The translations under genes and the position numbers were made by a program. From the NCBI GenBank assembly GCA_021106655.1, contig JAIOTT010000006.1, forward strand, positions 1-17,052: a stretch of DNA of 17,052 bases. The letters run 5' to 3'. Source of the stretch: Bacteroidales bacterium. Lineage in GTDB: Bacteria; Bacteroidota; Bacteroidia; Bacteroidales; SMBSF77. The notes under the pieces were generated by a model, which saw nothing but the letters and a program-made list of their open reading frames with translations, was not told the origin of the DNA and made no database searches. Shown here one piece after another: positions 1 through 6,955 of this stretch (position 1 is its first letter; each line of letters opens with the position of its first letter).

Positions 1-2658
1 CTCTTAAGAATGGTACAATGCTGGGATGGATCAGGAAATGGCAACAGACATCAGTACGAATTATTTCACTATTTCGGTGATCCTGCAATGAAAATTTATA
101 CCGAAACCCCCGTTACTATCGTCGCAGATCATCCTGATACAATTTCTGTAGGATCATCTTTTATTTCTATTTCAAATTCAAACTGCCCTGATGCTGTTGT
201 CACAGCTTTATATAAAGGACAGCTTATAGGCAAAACCCAACTTAATAATGGCTCAGGAACGATATTCTTCCTTCCGGTTATTGATACTCTTTATAATCTG
301 AAGTTAACTTTATCTCAACACAATTATATACCCTATGCAACAGAAATAGTAATTAGCCCTTCAATTGTTCCGGCCAATGATGAGCCATGTGATGCACTCC
401 AGCTCTCTGTTAATCTTGTTTGTGATCCCTTGATATTTTCCAATAGAAATGCTACCAACTCAACTTTTGTCCCTGCTCCTCCATGCAGTAATTATGATGG
501 ATATGATGTATGGTTTTCAGCTGTTGTTCCTAATGGTGGTGCTTTGATCATTGAAACAGATACAGTTGTGGGAGGTATCACCAATGGTGCAATGGCTGTA
601 TACTCAGGAAACTGTTCCGGCCTTGCAATTCAAGCATGTGACGACAATAGTGGGAATACTTTTATGCCATTGATAAATATTGATAGTTTAAACCCTGGAG
701 ATACGATATTCATCCGTTTTTGGAATGATTCAACAAGCTCCGTTGGGGAGTTTTCTATATGTGTTTATGAGCCCGGCATTAATCAATTTGCTTCATTACC
801 CTATTATACAGGATTTGAAAATGGCCTGGATCAATACTGGGATACCATGAGCTCCAATAGTTATGGAAGGATCAGGATAGATAGTGTTTTTGGACCTCAT
901 AGTGGGAATTATCATCTATTAATGGATGTGTCAGTTTCAGATAATTTTTGTCTCAATGCAGCATTACTCAGGCTGAATCTATCAGGAGAGAAAAATGTTC
1001 AGTTAAGATTCTGGTTTAAAAAATTCCTGGATGAAAATCATTATGAAGATGGAATATTTTTCTCAAATGATGGCGGAGCAAATTTTGAGAAAATATATAC
1101 TCTGGAAGGTGGTTATCCTGAATGGACACAAATATTGCTTAACCTTGATGAACTTACAGCTGAAGCCGGTTTAGCTTTTTCTGAAACATCAGTAATAAAA
1201 TTTCAACAGTACGACAATTGGGCAATCGACAGTGATGGCTTTGCCTTTGATGATATAAATTTATTTTCTTTTGATACATCCTTCTGTTATGCTACCCTTC
1301 CTTATGAAACAGGATTTGAAAACGGGATGGACAGCTGTTGGTTTACATCTACTTCAAGCCATGATGGAAGGATACGTATTAGCCCGGATTTTTCACCTCA
1401 TTCAGGTATTAATGCTCTGGCTATGGATGTTGTTACAAATGGTAATTTATGTATAAACCAATCCAGGCTTCACCTTGATCTTAGTGCCCAAAATAATGTT
1501 GTAATGACATACTGGGTCAAGGAATTTGGTGATGAAGATCATCCTGAAGATGGAATATATTTCTCTGATGACAGAGGCATGACTTATACAAAGGTCTTGA
1601 ATTTATATGGTAATTATAAGGACTGGACTAAAACCTATCTTTCAGTATCAGATATTGCTGTAAAGTATGGCTTAGATCTTAATAATAAGTTCCTTATCAA
1701 CTTTGTTCAATATGATAACTGGAGTTTAACTTCTGATGGTTTTGTTTTTGATGATATTTTAATAAATACTGACTCTCTGACAGCTTTTGTTGAAGTACAA
1801 CCTGATTCATTGTTTTTCTCAACCGACACCAGCACTATACAAACTCATGATGTTCAGGTTAAAAACACCGGTATTGATACAGCACGGATCCATCTCGCTC
1901 AACTACCGGGAGCTTATTCTGCAGTACCTTCTTCATTTGAACTTGCTTCAGGAGACAGCATAACAGTAAGTATAAGCTTTGCTCCGACACAGCTGAAAAA
2001 TTATAACGGTCTGACATTATTCTTTTCTAACACAATTCATAGTATTGACACTGTTGTAATAACAGGCAAGGGAACACAACAGCCAAAGATAGTGCCGGAT
2101 ATAAAGACTATTGACTTTGGACTTGTTCCAATAACAACCAGCGTATACGAAACATTTGAATTGGAAAATGTAGGCAGCGGACCACTTAATGTAGTTGATA
2201 TTGATCCCCCACTTGATTTTCATGTTATAGGCGATACAGCTTTTCAGATGTTAGAATTCACATCACGTAGCATTACCATAAAGTTTTCACCCAAAACTCC
2301 AGGACCTTATGAAGATACTCTCCGTATTTTTTCTGATGTAAATGATACATGGGTGGCATTTAAGGGCATTGCCCTTGATGTTTTTTCGATTCCTGATGCC
2401 TTGGATGAGGGTATTATCAGGATATATCCTAACCCTGCTTCAGGCATTCTGAATATTCAATTCCGGGAAAATTCTACACCAGGAAATGGGATAAAGATTT
2501 ATAATATGATGGGAAAGATGGTCAGGTTTTATGATCAGGGTATAATTAATTCTGATATTGTTAGTCTTGATATTTCCGACCTTACCTCTGGGATATATTT
2601 TCTGGAGCTTGAAGTAAGAAATGAAATTGTTGTTCAGCGTTTTTCAATCATAAAATAA
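1..2658 (+). CDS. Gingipain-like (C25) peptidase C-terminal part, T9SS-exported multidomain protein (5'-truncated)
   Basis: The reading frame is open from base 1 (Leu-Leu-Arg precede the first Met at base 10), so the gene starts outside the window. The motif HYFGDPAMKIYT near the start resembles the end of a C25 (gingipain) catalytic domain, and the Ig-like stretch at bases 106-360 fits the module that follows it in that family. The catalytic Cys and His are not visible here. Then come a Cys-containing beta-sandwich region (about 370-777), two similar domains of about 160 residues (796-1767), two ASPM/SPD-2/HYDIN-like Ig modules (about 1780-2385) and a C-terminal sorting domain (about 2416-2655) with IYPNPASG, KIYNMMGK and LTSGIYFLEL. 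This tail is the type A signal for export through the type IX secretion system and attachment at the cell surface. The product is probably a surface or secreted protease. The sorting tail is very secure; the C25 identity rests on the short N-terminal remnant and could be wrong. Confidence 0.8.
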   Translation, partial: LLRMVQCWDGSGNGNRHQYELFHYFGDPAMKIYTETPVTIVADHPDTISVGSSFISISNSNCPDAVVTALYKGQLIGKTQLNNGSGTIFFLPVIDTLYNLKLTLSQHNYIPYATEIVISPSIVPANDEPCDALQLSVNLVCDPLIFSNRNATNSTFVPAPPCSNYDGYDVWFSAVVPNGGALIIETDTVVGGITNGAMAVYSGNCSGLAIQACDDNSGNTFMPLINIDSLNPGDTIFIRFWNDSTSSVGEFSICVYEPGINQFASLPYYTGFENGLDQYWDTMSSNSYGRIRIDSVFGPHSGNYHLLMDVSVSDNFCLNAALLRLNLSGEKNVQLRFWFKKFLDENHYEDGIFFSNDGGANFEKIYTLEGGYPEWTQILLNLDELTAEAGLAFSETSVIKFQQYDNWAIDSDGFAFDDINLFSFDTSFCYATLPYETGFENGMDSCWFTSTSSHDGRIRISPDFSPHSGINALAMDVVTNGNLCINQSRLHLDLSAQNNVVMTYWVKEFGDEDHPEDGIYFSDDRGMTYTKVLNLYGNYKDWTKTYLSVSDIAVKYGLDLNNKFLINFVQYDNWSLTSDGFVFDDILINTDSLTAFVEVQPDSLFFSTDTSTIQTHDVQVKNTGIDTARIHLAQLPGAYSAVPSSFELASGDSITVSISFAPTQLKNYNGLTLFFSNTIHSIDTVVITGKGTQQPKIVPDIKTIDFGLVPITTSVYETFELENVGSGPLNVVDIDPPLDFHVIGDTAFQMLEFTSRSITIKFSPKTPGPYEDTLRIFSDVNDTWVAFKGIALDVFSIPDALDEGIIRIYPNPASGILNIQFRENSTPGNGIKIYNMMGKMVRFYDQGIINSDIVSLDISDLTSGIYFLELEVRNEIVVQRFSIIK
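796..1767 (+). repeat. Tandem duplicated protein domain inside the T9SS protein
   Basis: Two successive units begin LPYYTGFENG (base 796) and LPYETGFENG (base 1297) and both run to a FDDI motif (about 1246 and 1747). They share the internal landmarks GRIRI, HSG, EDGI(F/Y)FS and QYDNW in the same order and at similar spacing. The layout (GFENG start, beta-rich, FDD end) resembles MAM/jelly-roll-like adhesion modules of Bacteroidota secreted proteins. The DNA has diverged, so this is an old duplication. Confidence 0.85.
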
Positions 2659-2693
2659 TCTGAAAATTGTTGCAGCTTAGAAGGTTAGCAAGT

Positions 2694-2709
2694 TCAAAAA
2701 CTCAAAAAC
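2694..2709 (+). repeat. Short tandem repeat, 2 x TCAAAAAC, between convergent genes
   Basis: The 99-base gap between the T9SS protein gene and the convergent anti-sigma gene contains TCAAAAAC twice in direct succession, preceded by AGAAGGTTAGCAAGTT. I found no convincing stem-loop terminator in this gap. The repeat is short and may have no function. Confidence 0.4.
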
Positions 2710-2757
2710 TATTAGTATCTTCATTATAATAAACTTTATGTCCCACCTTGTAATGTT

Positions 2758-3834
2758 TTACTTCTTAATATCCATTAAAAGTTTTTCAGCTTTTCCGTAA
2801 TATGCATTTCCCTCATTTGACATGATTTCCCCGAGGTAAACAATTGCTTTTTCATAATTTTTTAGTTCATAATAACACAATGCCGTTAAATACATTGCTT
2901 CAAAATTTGTAGAGTCAGATGCTATAATTTCCTCAAAAAGCCTGGCTGCAGGTCTGTATTTTTCTGCATTGAACTTTTCAAAAGCCTTATCCATAGGATT
3001 TGGTTCGGCAGATTTTCTTGCTCCTTTTTTACTTGTGCTTTGAGTATATAAAGCAGTCTTAGAGGCATCTGTTTCGACAGGTATCTGGTTTATCTCAGCA
3101 GCCTCAACTTTTGTAGCCTCATTTGTTTTCGCAACCTCATTAATAGCTATTTTCTCATCTTTATGTTCTTTAGTTTCATAAACACCACTTTTTGCTTTGG
3201 AAGATTTTGGTGTACTTATCTCAACAACATCATCAGATTCTGAGTCTATTTCAATGATATCCCTGCTTACTATTTCTTCAATATCATCTTCGGCATCAGT
3301 CCCTTTCCCAACATCTTCTATCGGTTCAATACGAATTACTGCCGGGCTTCTAACTGCCTTTTTTGCCTCTCTTAATTCCTCGCTTGTTTCTTCATAATCT
3401 CTCTCCTCTGAACTGACAGCTTCAGATTCCCCTTTATCTTTAGCTCGAGTTTCCTCAGGGACAACTTCTGTTTTTTCTGCAAGTAATGGTTGGTGTTTCT
3501 TATCAGTAGATAATTGTAATATGATAACTATAGCAGCAAGAATTATTAAAATTGCTGCTGCTGATGCAATTCGGTATCTATATATGAATGGTAGAATTTT
3601 GCTTTGTTTTTTAAGAGATTTTATTTTGATGTATTCAACTACCATATCAAGCTTCCCTCTTTCTTTTAATAAGGATAAGCCCTCGAGTTCGTCAGAACAC
3701 ATTTCACAATCAACCAAATGCTTTTCAATCAAATGTTTTTCCTTGCCGGAAAGCTTCCCGTCAAGGTAATCCTGCAACAGCTGATGTGCGGGGCATCCTG
3801 ATTCCTCAAATATCATATGTTGATTGTCATTCAT
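2758..3834 (-). CDS. Membrane anti-sigma factor with zinc-finger N terminus and C-terminal TPR region
   Basis: This 358-residue protein probably holds the ECF sigma factor encoded just upstream. Residues 14-46 carry a ZAS/zf-HC2-like pattern: Cys14, His17, then H39-x3-C43-x2-C46, with the usual 'Y-x-D-G-K-L ... E-K-H-L' spacing. One membrane helix lies at about residues 90-108. It is followed by a long, highly charged, Glu/Lys-rich low-complexity linker (about 115-280) that should be periplasmic. The last 75 residues look like about two TPR units (AFEKFNAEKYRPAARLFEEI and the ALCYYELKNYEKAIVYL stretch). The first 8 bases overlap the end of the sigma gene (ATGAATGA), which implies translational coupling. 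Inferred model: the cytoplasmic zinc domain binds the sigma factor and the periplasmic TPR end senses or scaffolds an envelope partner. The anti-sigma call is strong from motif plus context; the signal is unknown. Confidence 0.87.
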   Translation of the reverse strand: MNDNQHMIFEESGCPAHQLLQDYLDGKLSGKEKHLIEKHLVDCEMCSDELEGLSLLKERGKLDMVVEYIKIKSLKKQSKILPFIYRYRIASAAAILIILAAIVIILQLSTDKKHQPLLAEKTEVVPEETRAKDKGESEAVSSEERDYEETSEELREAKKAVRSPAVIRIEPIEDVGKGTDAEDDIEEIVSRDIIEIDSESDDVVEISTPKSSKAKSGVYETKEHKDEKIAINEVAKTNEATKVEAAEINQIPVETDASKTALYTQSTSKKGARKSAEPNPMDKAFEKFNAEKYRPAARLFEEIIASDSTNFEAMYLTALCYYELKNYEKAIVYLGEIMSNEGNAYYGKAEKLLMDIKK

Positions 3835-4408
3835 TTTTTTCTGTCAAAATATTCTTTAAATTTCTTTTACCGTTTTGAATATAACTTTTCACCTTTTTAG
3901 AATTGTATCCTGTTATTTCAGCTACTTCATCATAGCATTTCTCTTTTAAATAAAACAATTCGATACATATCCGCTGTTCTTCGCTTAATAATGATATGGC
4001 ATCTTCGAGATCTATAAGTTTTTTCTCATCATCCTTTTCATTATCAAGATACAAATAATTACCGGATTCCATATAATTATAGTGATCTTTTTTTAAATCA
4101 GCTTCGTAAACTGTTCTGTGCTTAACTCCTCTGATCTGTATCAGGTAATGATTTTTTGTAACGGTATACAACCAGGATTTAAAGTTATGGATCTGGTGTT
4201 TTTTCAGATCAGTGAACAGCTTTTCAAAAATTTGCATACTTGCATCTCTAGCATGTTCCTCATCTTTACAGTACTTCATAGAAACCAGGAATACAAAACG
4301 TGTATATCGCTCAAACAACTCACCTACATAGGCTTTATCACTTGTTTGTTTATAATGATTAACAAGCTCGATGTCGGATAGTTCTTTTATTTGTTTTCGT
4401 TTTATCAA
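3827..4408 (-). CDS. ECF-type RNA polymerase sigma factor (sigma-70 family)
   Basis: This is a 193-residue sigma factor of ECF size. Region 2 spans about residues 26-95, with the RDASMQIFEKLF and FKSWLYTVTKNHYL motifs characteristic of regions 2.1-2.4. Region 4 spans about 134-187, with LSEEQRICIELFYLKEKCYDEVAEITG forming the HTH entry and VKSYIQNGKRNLK the recognition helix. An acidic linker of about 35 residues joins them, and no region 3 or extra C-terminal domain is present. It overlaps the anti-sigma gene by 8 bases, so the two form an operon. Such pairs usually respond to envelope cues and often activate their own promoter. The divergent VWA gene is a candidate target, by inference only. 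The start at 4408 gives a normal N terminus. Confidence 0.93.
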   Translation of the reverse strand: MIKRKQIKELSDIELVNHYKQTSDKAYVGELFERYTRFVFLVSMKYCKDEEHARDASMQIFEKLFTDLKKHQIHNFKSWLYTVTKNHYLIQIRGVKHRTVYEADLKKDHYNYMESGNYLYLDNEKDDEKKLIDLEDAISLLSEEQRICIELFYLKEKCYDEVAEITGYNSKKVKSYIQNGKRNLKNILTEKNE

Positions 4409-4511
4409 TAAAAATATTCCAGTTGTAAGGATGTTAAAAAAAACTCTGTGGTTCTCTGTGCATTCTTTATTAAATAGTATTTAATATTTGTCCATTTCAA
4501 CAAATGTCTAT

Positions 4512-4544
4512 CAAAAATAACAATTATTATTCCACAGATACAAT
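4512..4544 (-). promoter_or_regulatory. Possible Bacteroidota promoter for the sigma/anti-sigma operon
   Basis: On the minus strand TATTTTTG (bases 4519-4512) matches the TAnnTTTG -7 element. An imperfect -33 element, ATTG (4544-4541), lies 21 bases upstream of it. The predicted leader would be about 100 bases. The -33 element is off by one base and the spacer is slightly long, so this is tentative. Confidence 0.35.
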
Positions 4545-4585
4545 CATCTACAAAAATTAATCTTCCAACCTGATTAATTCATAAG

Positions 4586-4684
4586 CTTTGTGGTACTTTG
4601 TGCAATCCTTTGTGTATCCTTTGTGGTTAATCTTTTTTTACCACGAAGTAACTCAAAGTGCATCACGAAGTAACACAAAGAAAG
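4586..4684. repeat. Word-like intergenic repeat: CTTTGTG array facing an inverted CACGAAG/CACAAAG array
   Basis: The left half holds four CTTTGTG words on the plus strand (starting at about 4586, 4596, 4608 and 4619), ending in GTGGTTAAT. The right half reads ACCACGAAG..CTCAAAG..CACGAAG..CACAAAG, the imperfect reverse complement. A central hairpin (TGTGGT ... ACCACGA around a T-rich loop) sits at about 4621-4647. The same CCTTTGyG-x-CCTTTGyG pattern recurs at 9287-9310. I recall similar words being widespread between genes in Bacteroidota genomes, but their function is unknown to me. Confidence 0.65.
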
Positions 4685-4811
4685 CCATAATATTATCACA
4701 ATTTATGAATTATTCAGCCTAAGAAAAAAAATGATTAGGCTTTATGGAATCTGGAAGTTTTCTGCATCCTATGAAAAACGAAACAAATTATTCACAAAAA
4801 ACCACAAAATC

Positions 4812-6794
4812 ATGAGAACAAAAAAATCATCTTTCACAAAAGCTTTTTTTGCTGTGGCTCTTGCCACTTCATTAATTTTATTAAGTATGTCGTTTACTGA
4901 AAGACAATATACAGGTGAAGAACAAAAAGGTATTTCATTTATTGACAAAGGTACAATCAAAGGTAAGGTTTATATCGAAGGCAGGAAAACATCAGTGGGC
5001 TTTGCTACTGTTGAATTTTTCATCGACACAAGAAGAATGAGTGGAACAACATCAGCTGCAGATGGTTCATTTATTCTTGCTAATGTTCCTGTTGGGATAT
5101 ATTCAATTAAAGTTGCGAAATCAGGCTATGATACTTATTATTCCAAAAAAATAAAAGTTGAAGCAAATAAAACAACAATTATTAATATCGGATTAAAAGA
5201 AGTTGTAAAAGAAGTGAAAAAAGAAATTGAAATTGTTGAGGATGCGGATGAAATACAGGAGGCTGTGTTGCTTGAGCATTCATTACAAGTTATACCCGCT
5301 TCAAAAGACATGAAACATAGTTATTCACAATCGGCTACGGCTATGGGAAAAGGAGCTTACAAAGCTGATGGAACAAATTATATTCCCCATAATACTGAGT
5401 CGTATGATAAGATCAATGAGAATATTTTTAAGGAAGTTGTAAATAATCCACTTTCAACTTTTTCAATTGATGTTGACAGAGCTTCATATTCAAATGTCAG
5501 GAGGTTTTTAAGTAGTAATCAAATGCCTTACAAAGATGCGGTTAGAATAGAAGAAATGATAAATTATTTTGATTATGATTATCCTCAGCCGGATAATGGT
5601 GATCCATTTTCAGTTAACCTTGAGCTTGGCAATTGCCCGTGGAATAAAAAACATAAACTGATGATGATAGGACTTCAGGGAGAAGAATTAACGACTGAAA
5701 GTATTCCAGCAGGAAATATTGTTTTTCTTCTTGATGTGTCAGGTTCAATGAGTTCACATAATAAGCTTCCTTTGTTAAAACAAGCATTCAAAATATTAGT
5801 AAATAACCTGAGGCCGGAAGATAAAGTTGCAATTGTGGTTTATGCAGGAGCAGCAGGTTGTGTTCTGGAATCAACCTCAGGAAAAGATAAAAACAAGATC
5901 ATTGCTGCACTCGACAAACTAAATGCGGGTGGATCAACTGCCGGTGGTGCAGGAATTAAACTGGCGTATAAAATTGCTAAAGAAAACTATATCCCCGGTG
6001 GTAATAACAGAGTTATTCTGGCAACAGATGGTGATTTTAATATTGGTGCAAGTAGCGACGGAGAAATGACAAGACTTATTGAAGAGAAAAGCAAAGAAGG
6101 TGTATTCCTGTCAATCCTTGGATTTGGAATGGGTAATTATAAAGATTCCAAAATGGAAAAGATATCAAATGCCGGTAATGGAAACTATGCCTATATTGAC
6201 AATATCATGGAAGCTAAGAAAGTTTTTGGGGAAGAGCTGTGGGGAACTTTATATACCATAGCTAAAGATGTTAAGATACAGATAGAGTTCAACCCTGCAA
6301 AAGTCAAAGCTTATCGCTTGATTGGCTATGAAAACCGGATCCTGAACAAGGAAGATTTTAATGATGACAAAAAAGATGCAGGAGATATTGGTAGCGGGCA
6401 CACTGTCACAGCGCTTTATGAAATTATCCTTGCAGGCTCAGATGAGAAAGTGTCAAATGTTGATCCTCTGGAATATCAAAAAGCGAATGTTGTTAGCAGT
6501 TCAAATCTTATGACTTTAAAACTTCGCTATAAAGACCCGGATGAGAACAAAAGCAAGTTGATTGTCAAAAAAGTAAAAGAAAATGATATGAAGGCCGAGG
6601 CTCTTTCTGATAATTTCAACTTTGCTGTTGCAGTTGCTGAGTTTGGAATGCTTTTGCGTGATTCGGAACATAAGGCCAATTCAAGTTTTAAACATACCCT
6701 GGCTCTGGCAAAACAAGCTAAAGGAAAGGATGAGTTTGGTTACAGAAACGAATTTATTAAACTTGTTGAGACCGCTGAATTGTTATCGAAATAA
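4812..6794 (+). CDS. YfbK-type VWA-domain protein with carboxypeptidase-regulatory-like N-terminal domain
   Basis: The start at 4812 gives a 660-residue protein opening MRTKKSSFTKAFF with a clear signal sequence. An in-frame ATG at 4731 would add 27 unlikely residues ahead of it. Residues about 49-128 (IKGKV ... ADGSFILANVPVGIYSIKV) form a carboxypeptidase-regulatory/CarboxypepD_reg-like beta-sandwich. From about residue 205 comes the VWA-associated N-terminal segment (PLSTFSIDVDRASYSNVRRF). The VWA fold follows with an intact MIDAS: D308-x-S310-x-S312, Thr376, and Asp406 in ATDGDF. The C-terminal region (about 485-660) matches the YfbK/DUF3520 type, ending DEFGYRNEFIKLVETAELL. The family is common in Bacteroidota but lacks a firm function; metal-dependent protein binding in the periplasm or at the membrane is likely. 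It is divergent from an ECF sigma/anti-sigma pair, which suggests a regulatory link. Confidence 0.9.
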   Translation: MRTKKSSFTKAFFAVALATSLILLSMSFTERQYTGEEQKGISFIDKGTIKGKVYIEGRKTSVGFATVEFFIDTRRMSGTTSAADGSFILANVPVGIYSIKVAKSGYDTYYSKKIKVEANKTTIINIGLKEVVKEVKKEIEIVEDADEIQEAVLLEHSLQVIPASKDMKHSYSQSATAMGKGAYKADGTNYIPHNTESYDKINENIFKEVVNNPLSTFSIDVDRASYSNVRRFLSSNQMPYKDAVRIEEMINYFDYDYPQPDNGDPFSVNLELGNCPWNKKHKLMMIGLQGEELTTESIPAGNIVFLLDVSGSMSSHNKLPLLKQAFKILVNNLRPEDKVAIVVYAGAAGCVLESTSGKDKNKIIAALDKLNAGGSTAGGAGIKLAYKIAKENYIPGGNNRVILATDGDFNIGASSDGEMTRLIEEKSKEGVFLSILGFGMGNYKDSKMEKISNAGNGNYAYIDNIMEAKKVFGEELWGTLYTIAKDVKIQIEFNPAKVKAYRLIGYENRILNKEDFNDDKKDAGDIGSGHTVTALYEIILAGSDEKVSNVDPLEYQKANVVSSSNLMTLKLRYKDPDENKSKLIVKKVKENDMKAEALSDNFNFAVAVAEFGMLLRDSEHKANSSFKHTLALAKQAKGKDEFGYRNEFIKLVETAELLSK

Positions 6795-6796
6795 AA

Positions 6797-6886
6797 GTGA
6801 CTAAAAAGAATGACTAAAATGAACTAGAATTTCGAGTGCCTAAAATTAATTTTAGTCATTTTAGCTCATTTGTAATTTTAGTCATT
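6797..6886. repeat. Imperfect palindromic intergenic repeat (AATGACTAAAAT words)
   Basis: The 12-base word AATGACTAAAAT occurs at 6809-6820. Its exact reverse complement ATTTTAGTCATT occurs at 6849-6860 and again at 6875-6886. A degraded plus-orientation copy, GTGACTAAAAAG, begins at about 6797. The arms could fold into a long AT-rich hairpin just past the VWA stop codon, so the element may act in 3'-end formation, but it lacks the GC stem of a textbook intrinsic terminator. Confidence 0.7.
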
Positions 6887-6896
6887 CCTTTTGGAA

Positions 6897-6928
6897 GTTG
6901 TTTTTAATTTAAATTACATTTATTTTTG
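6897..6928 (+). promoter_or_regulatory. Likely Bacteroidota housekeeping promoter for the M1-like peptidase gene
   Basis: TATTTTTG (6921-6928) matches the TAnnTTTG element exactly. GTTG (6897-6900) sits 20 bases upstream and matches three of the four -33 bases. Transcription would begin near 6934 and leave a leader of about 20 bases before the ATG at 6956. Confidence 0.55.
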
Positions 6929-6955
6929 GCAATTAAATACTAAAATAATTGTACT

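Larger units (their letters stand above)
4409..4811. other. Divergent intergenic region between the sigma operon and the VWA gene
   Basis: This gap of about 400 bases is AT-rich and holds no convincing gene. It contains the possible minus-strand promoter (4512-4544), a CTCTGTGGTTCTCTGTG word at about 4444-4460 and the larger CTTTGTG/CACGAAG inverted-repeat cluster at 4586-4684. No TAnnTTTG element with a properly spaced TTTG was found on the plus strand ahead of the VWA gene. Confidence 0.6.

Noticed and set aside
4615..4623. TATCCTTTG as a plus-strand -7 element for the VWA gene
   Set aside because: It has one base too many between TA and TTTG, the nearest TTTG upstream is 24 bases away, and it belongs to the repeated CTTTGTG word array.
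4731..4811. Upstream in-frame ATG extending the VWA protein by 27 residues
   Set aside because: The extension puts a signal sequence in the interior, whereas the ATG at 4812 begins directly with MRTKKSS and a hydrophobic core. The longer start lies in repeat-rich intergenic DNA.
6797..6886. CRISPR-like or direct repeat array
   Set aside because: The copies are inverted rather than direct, differ in spacing and have no uniform spacers.
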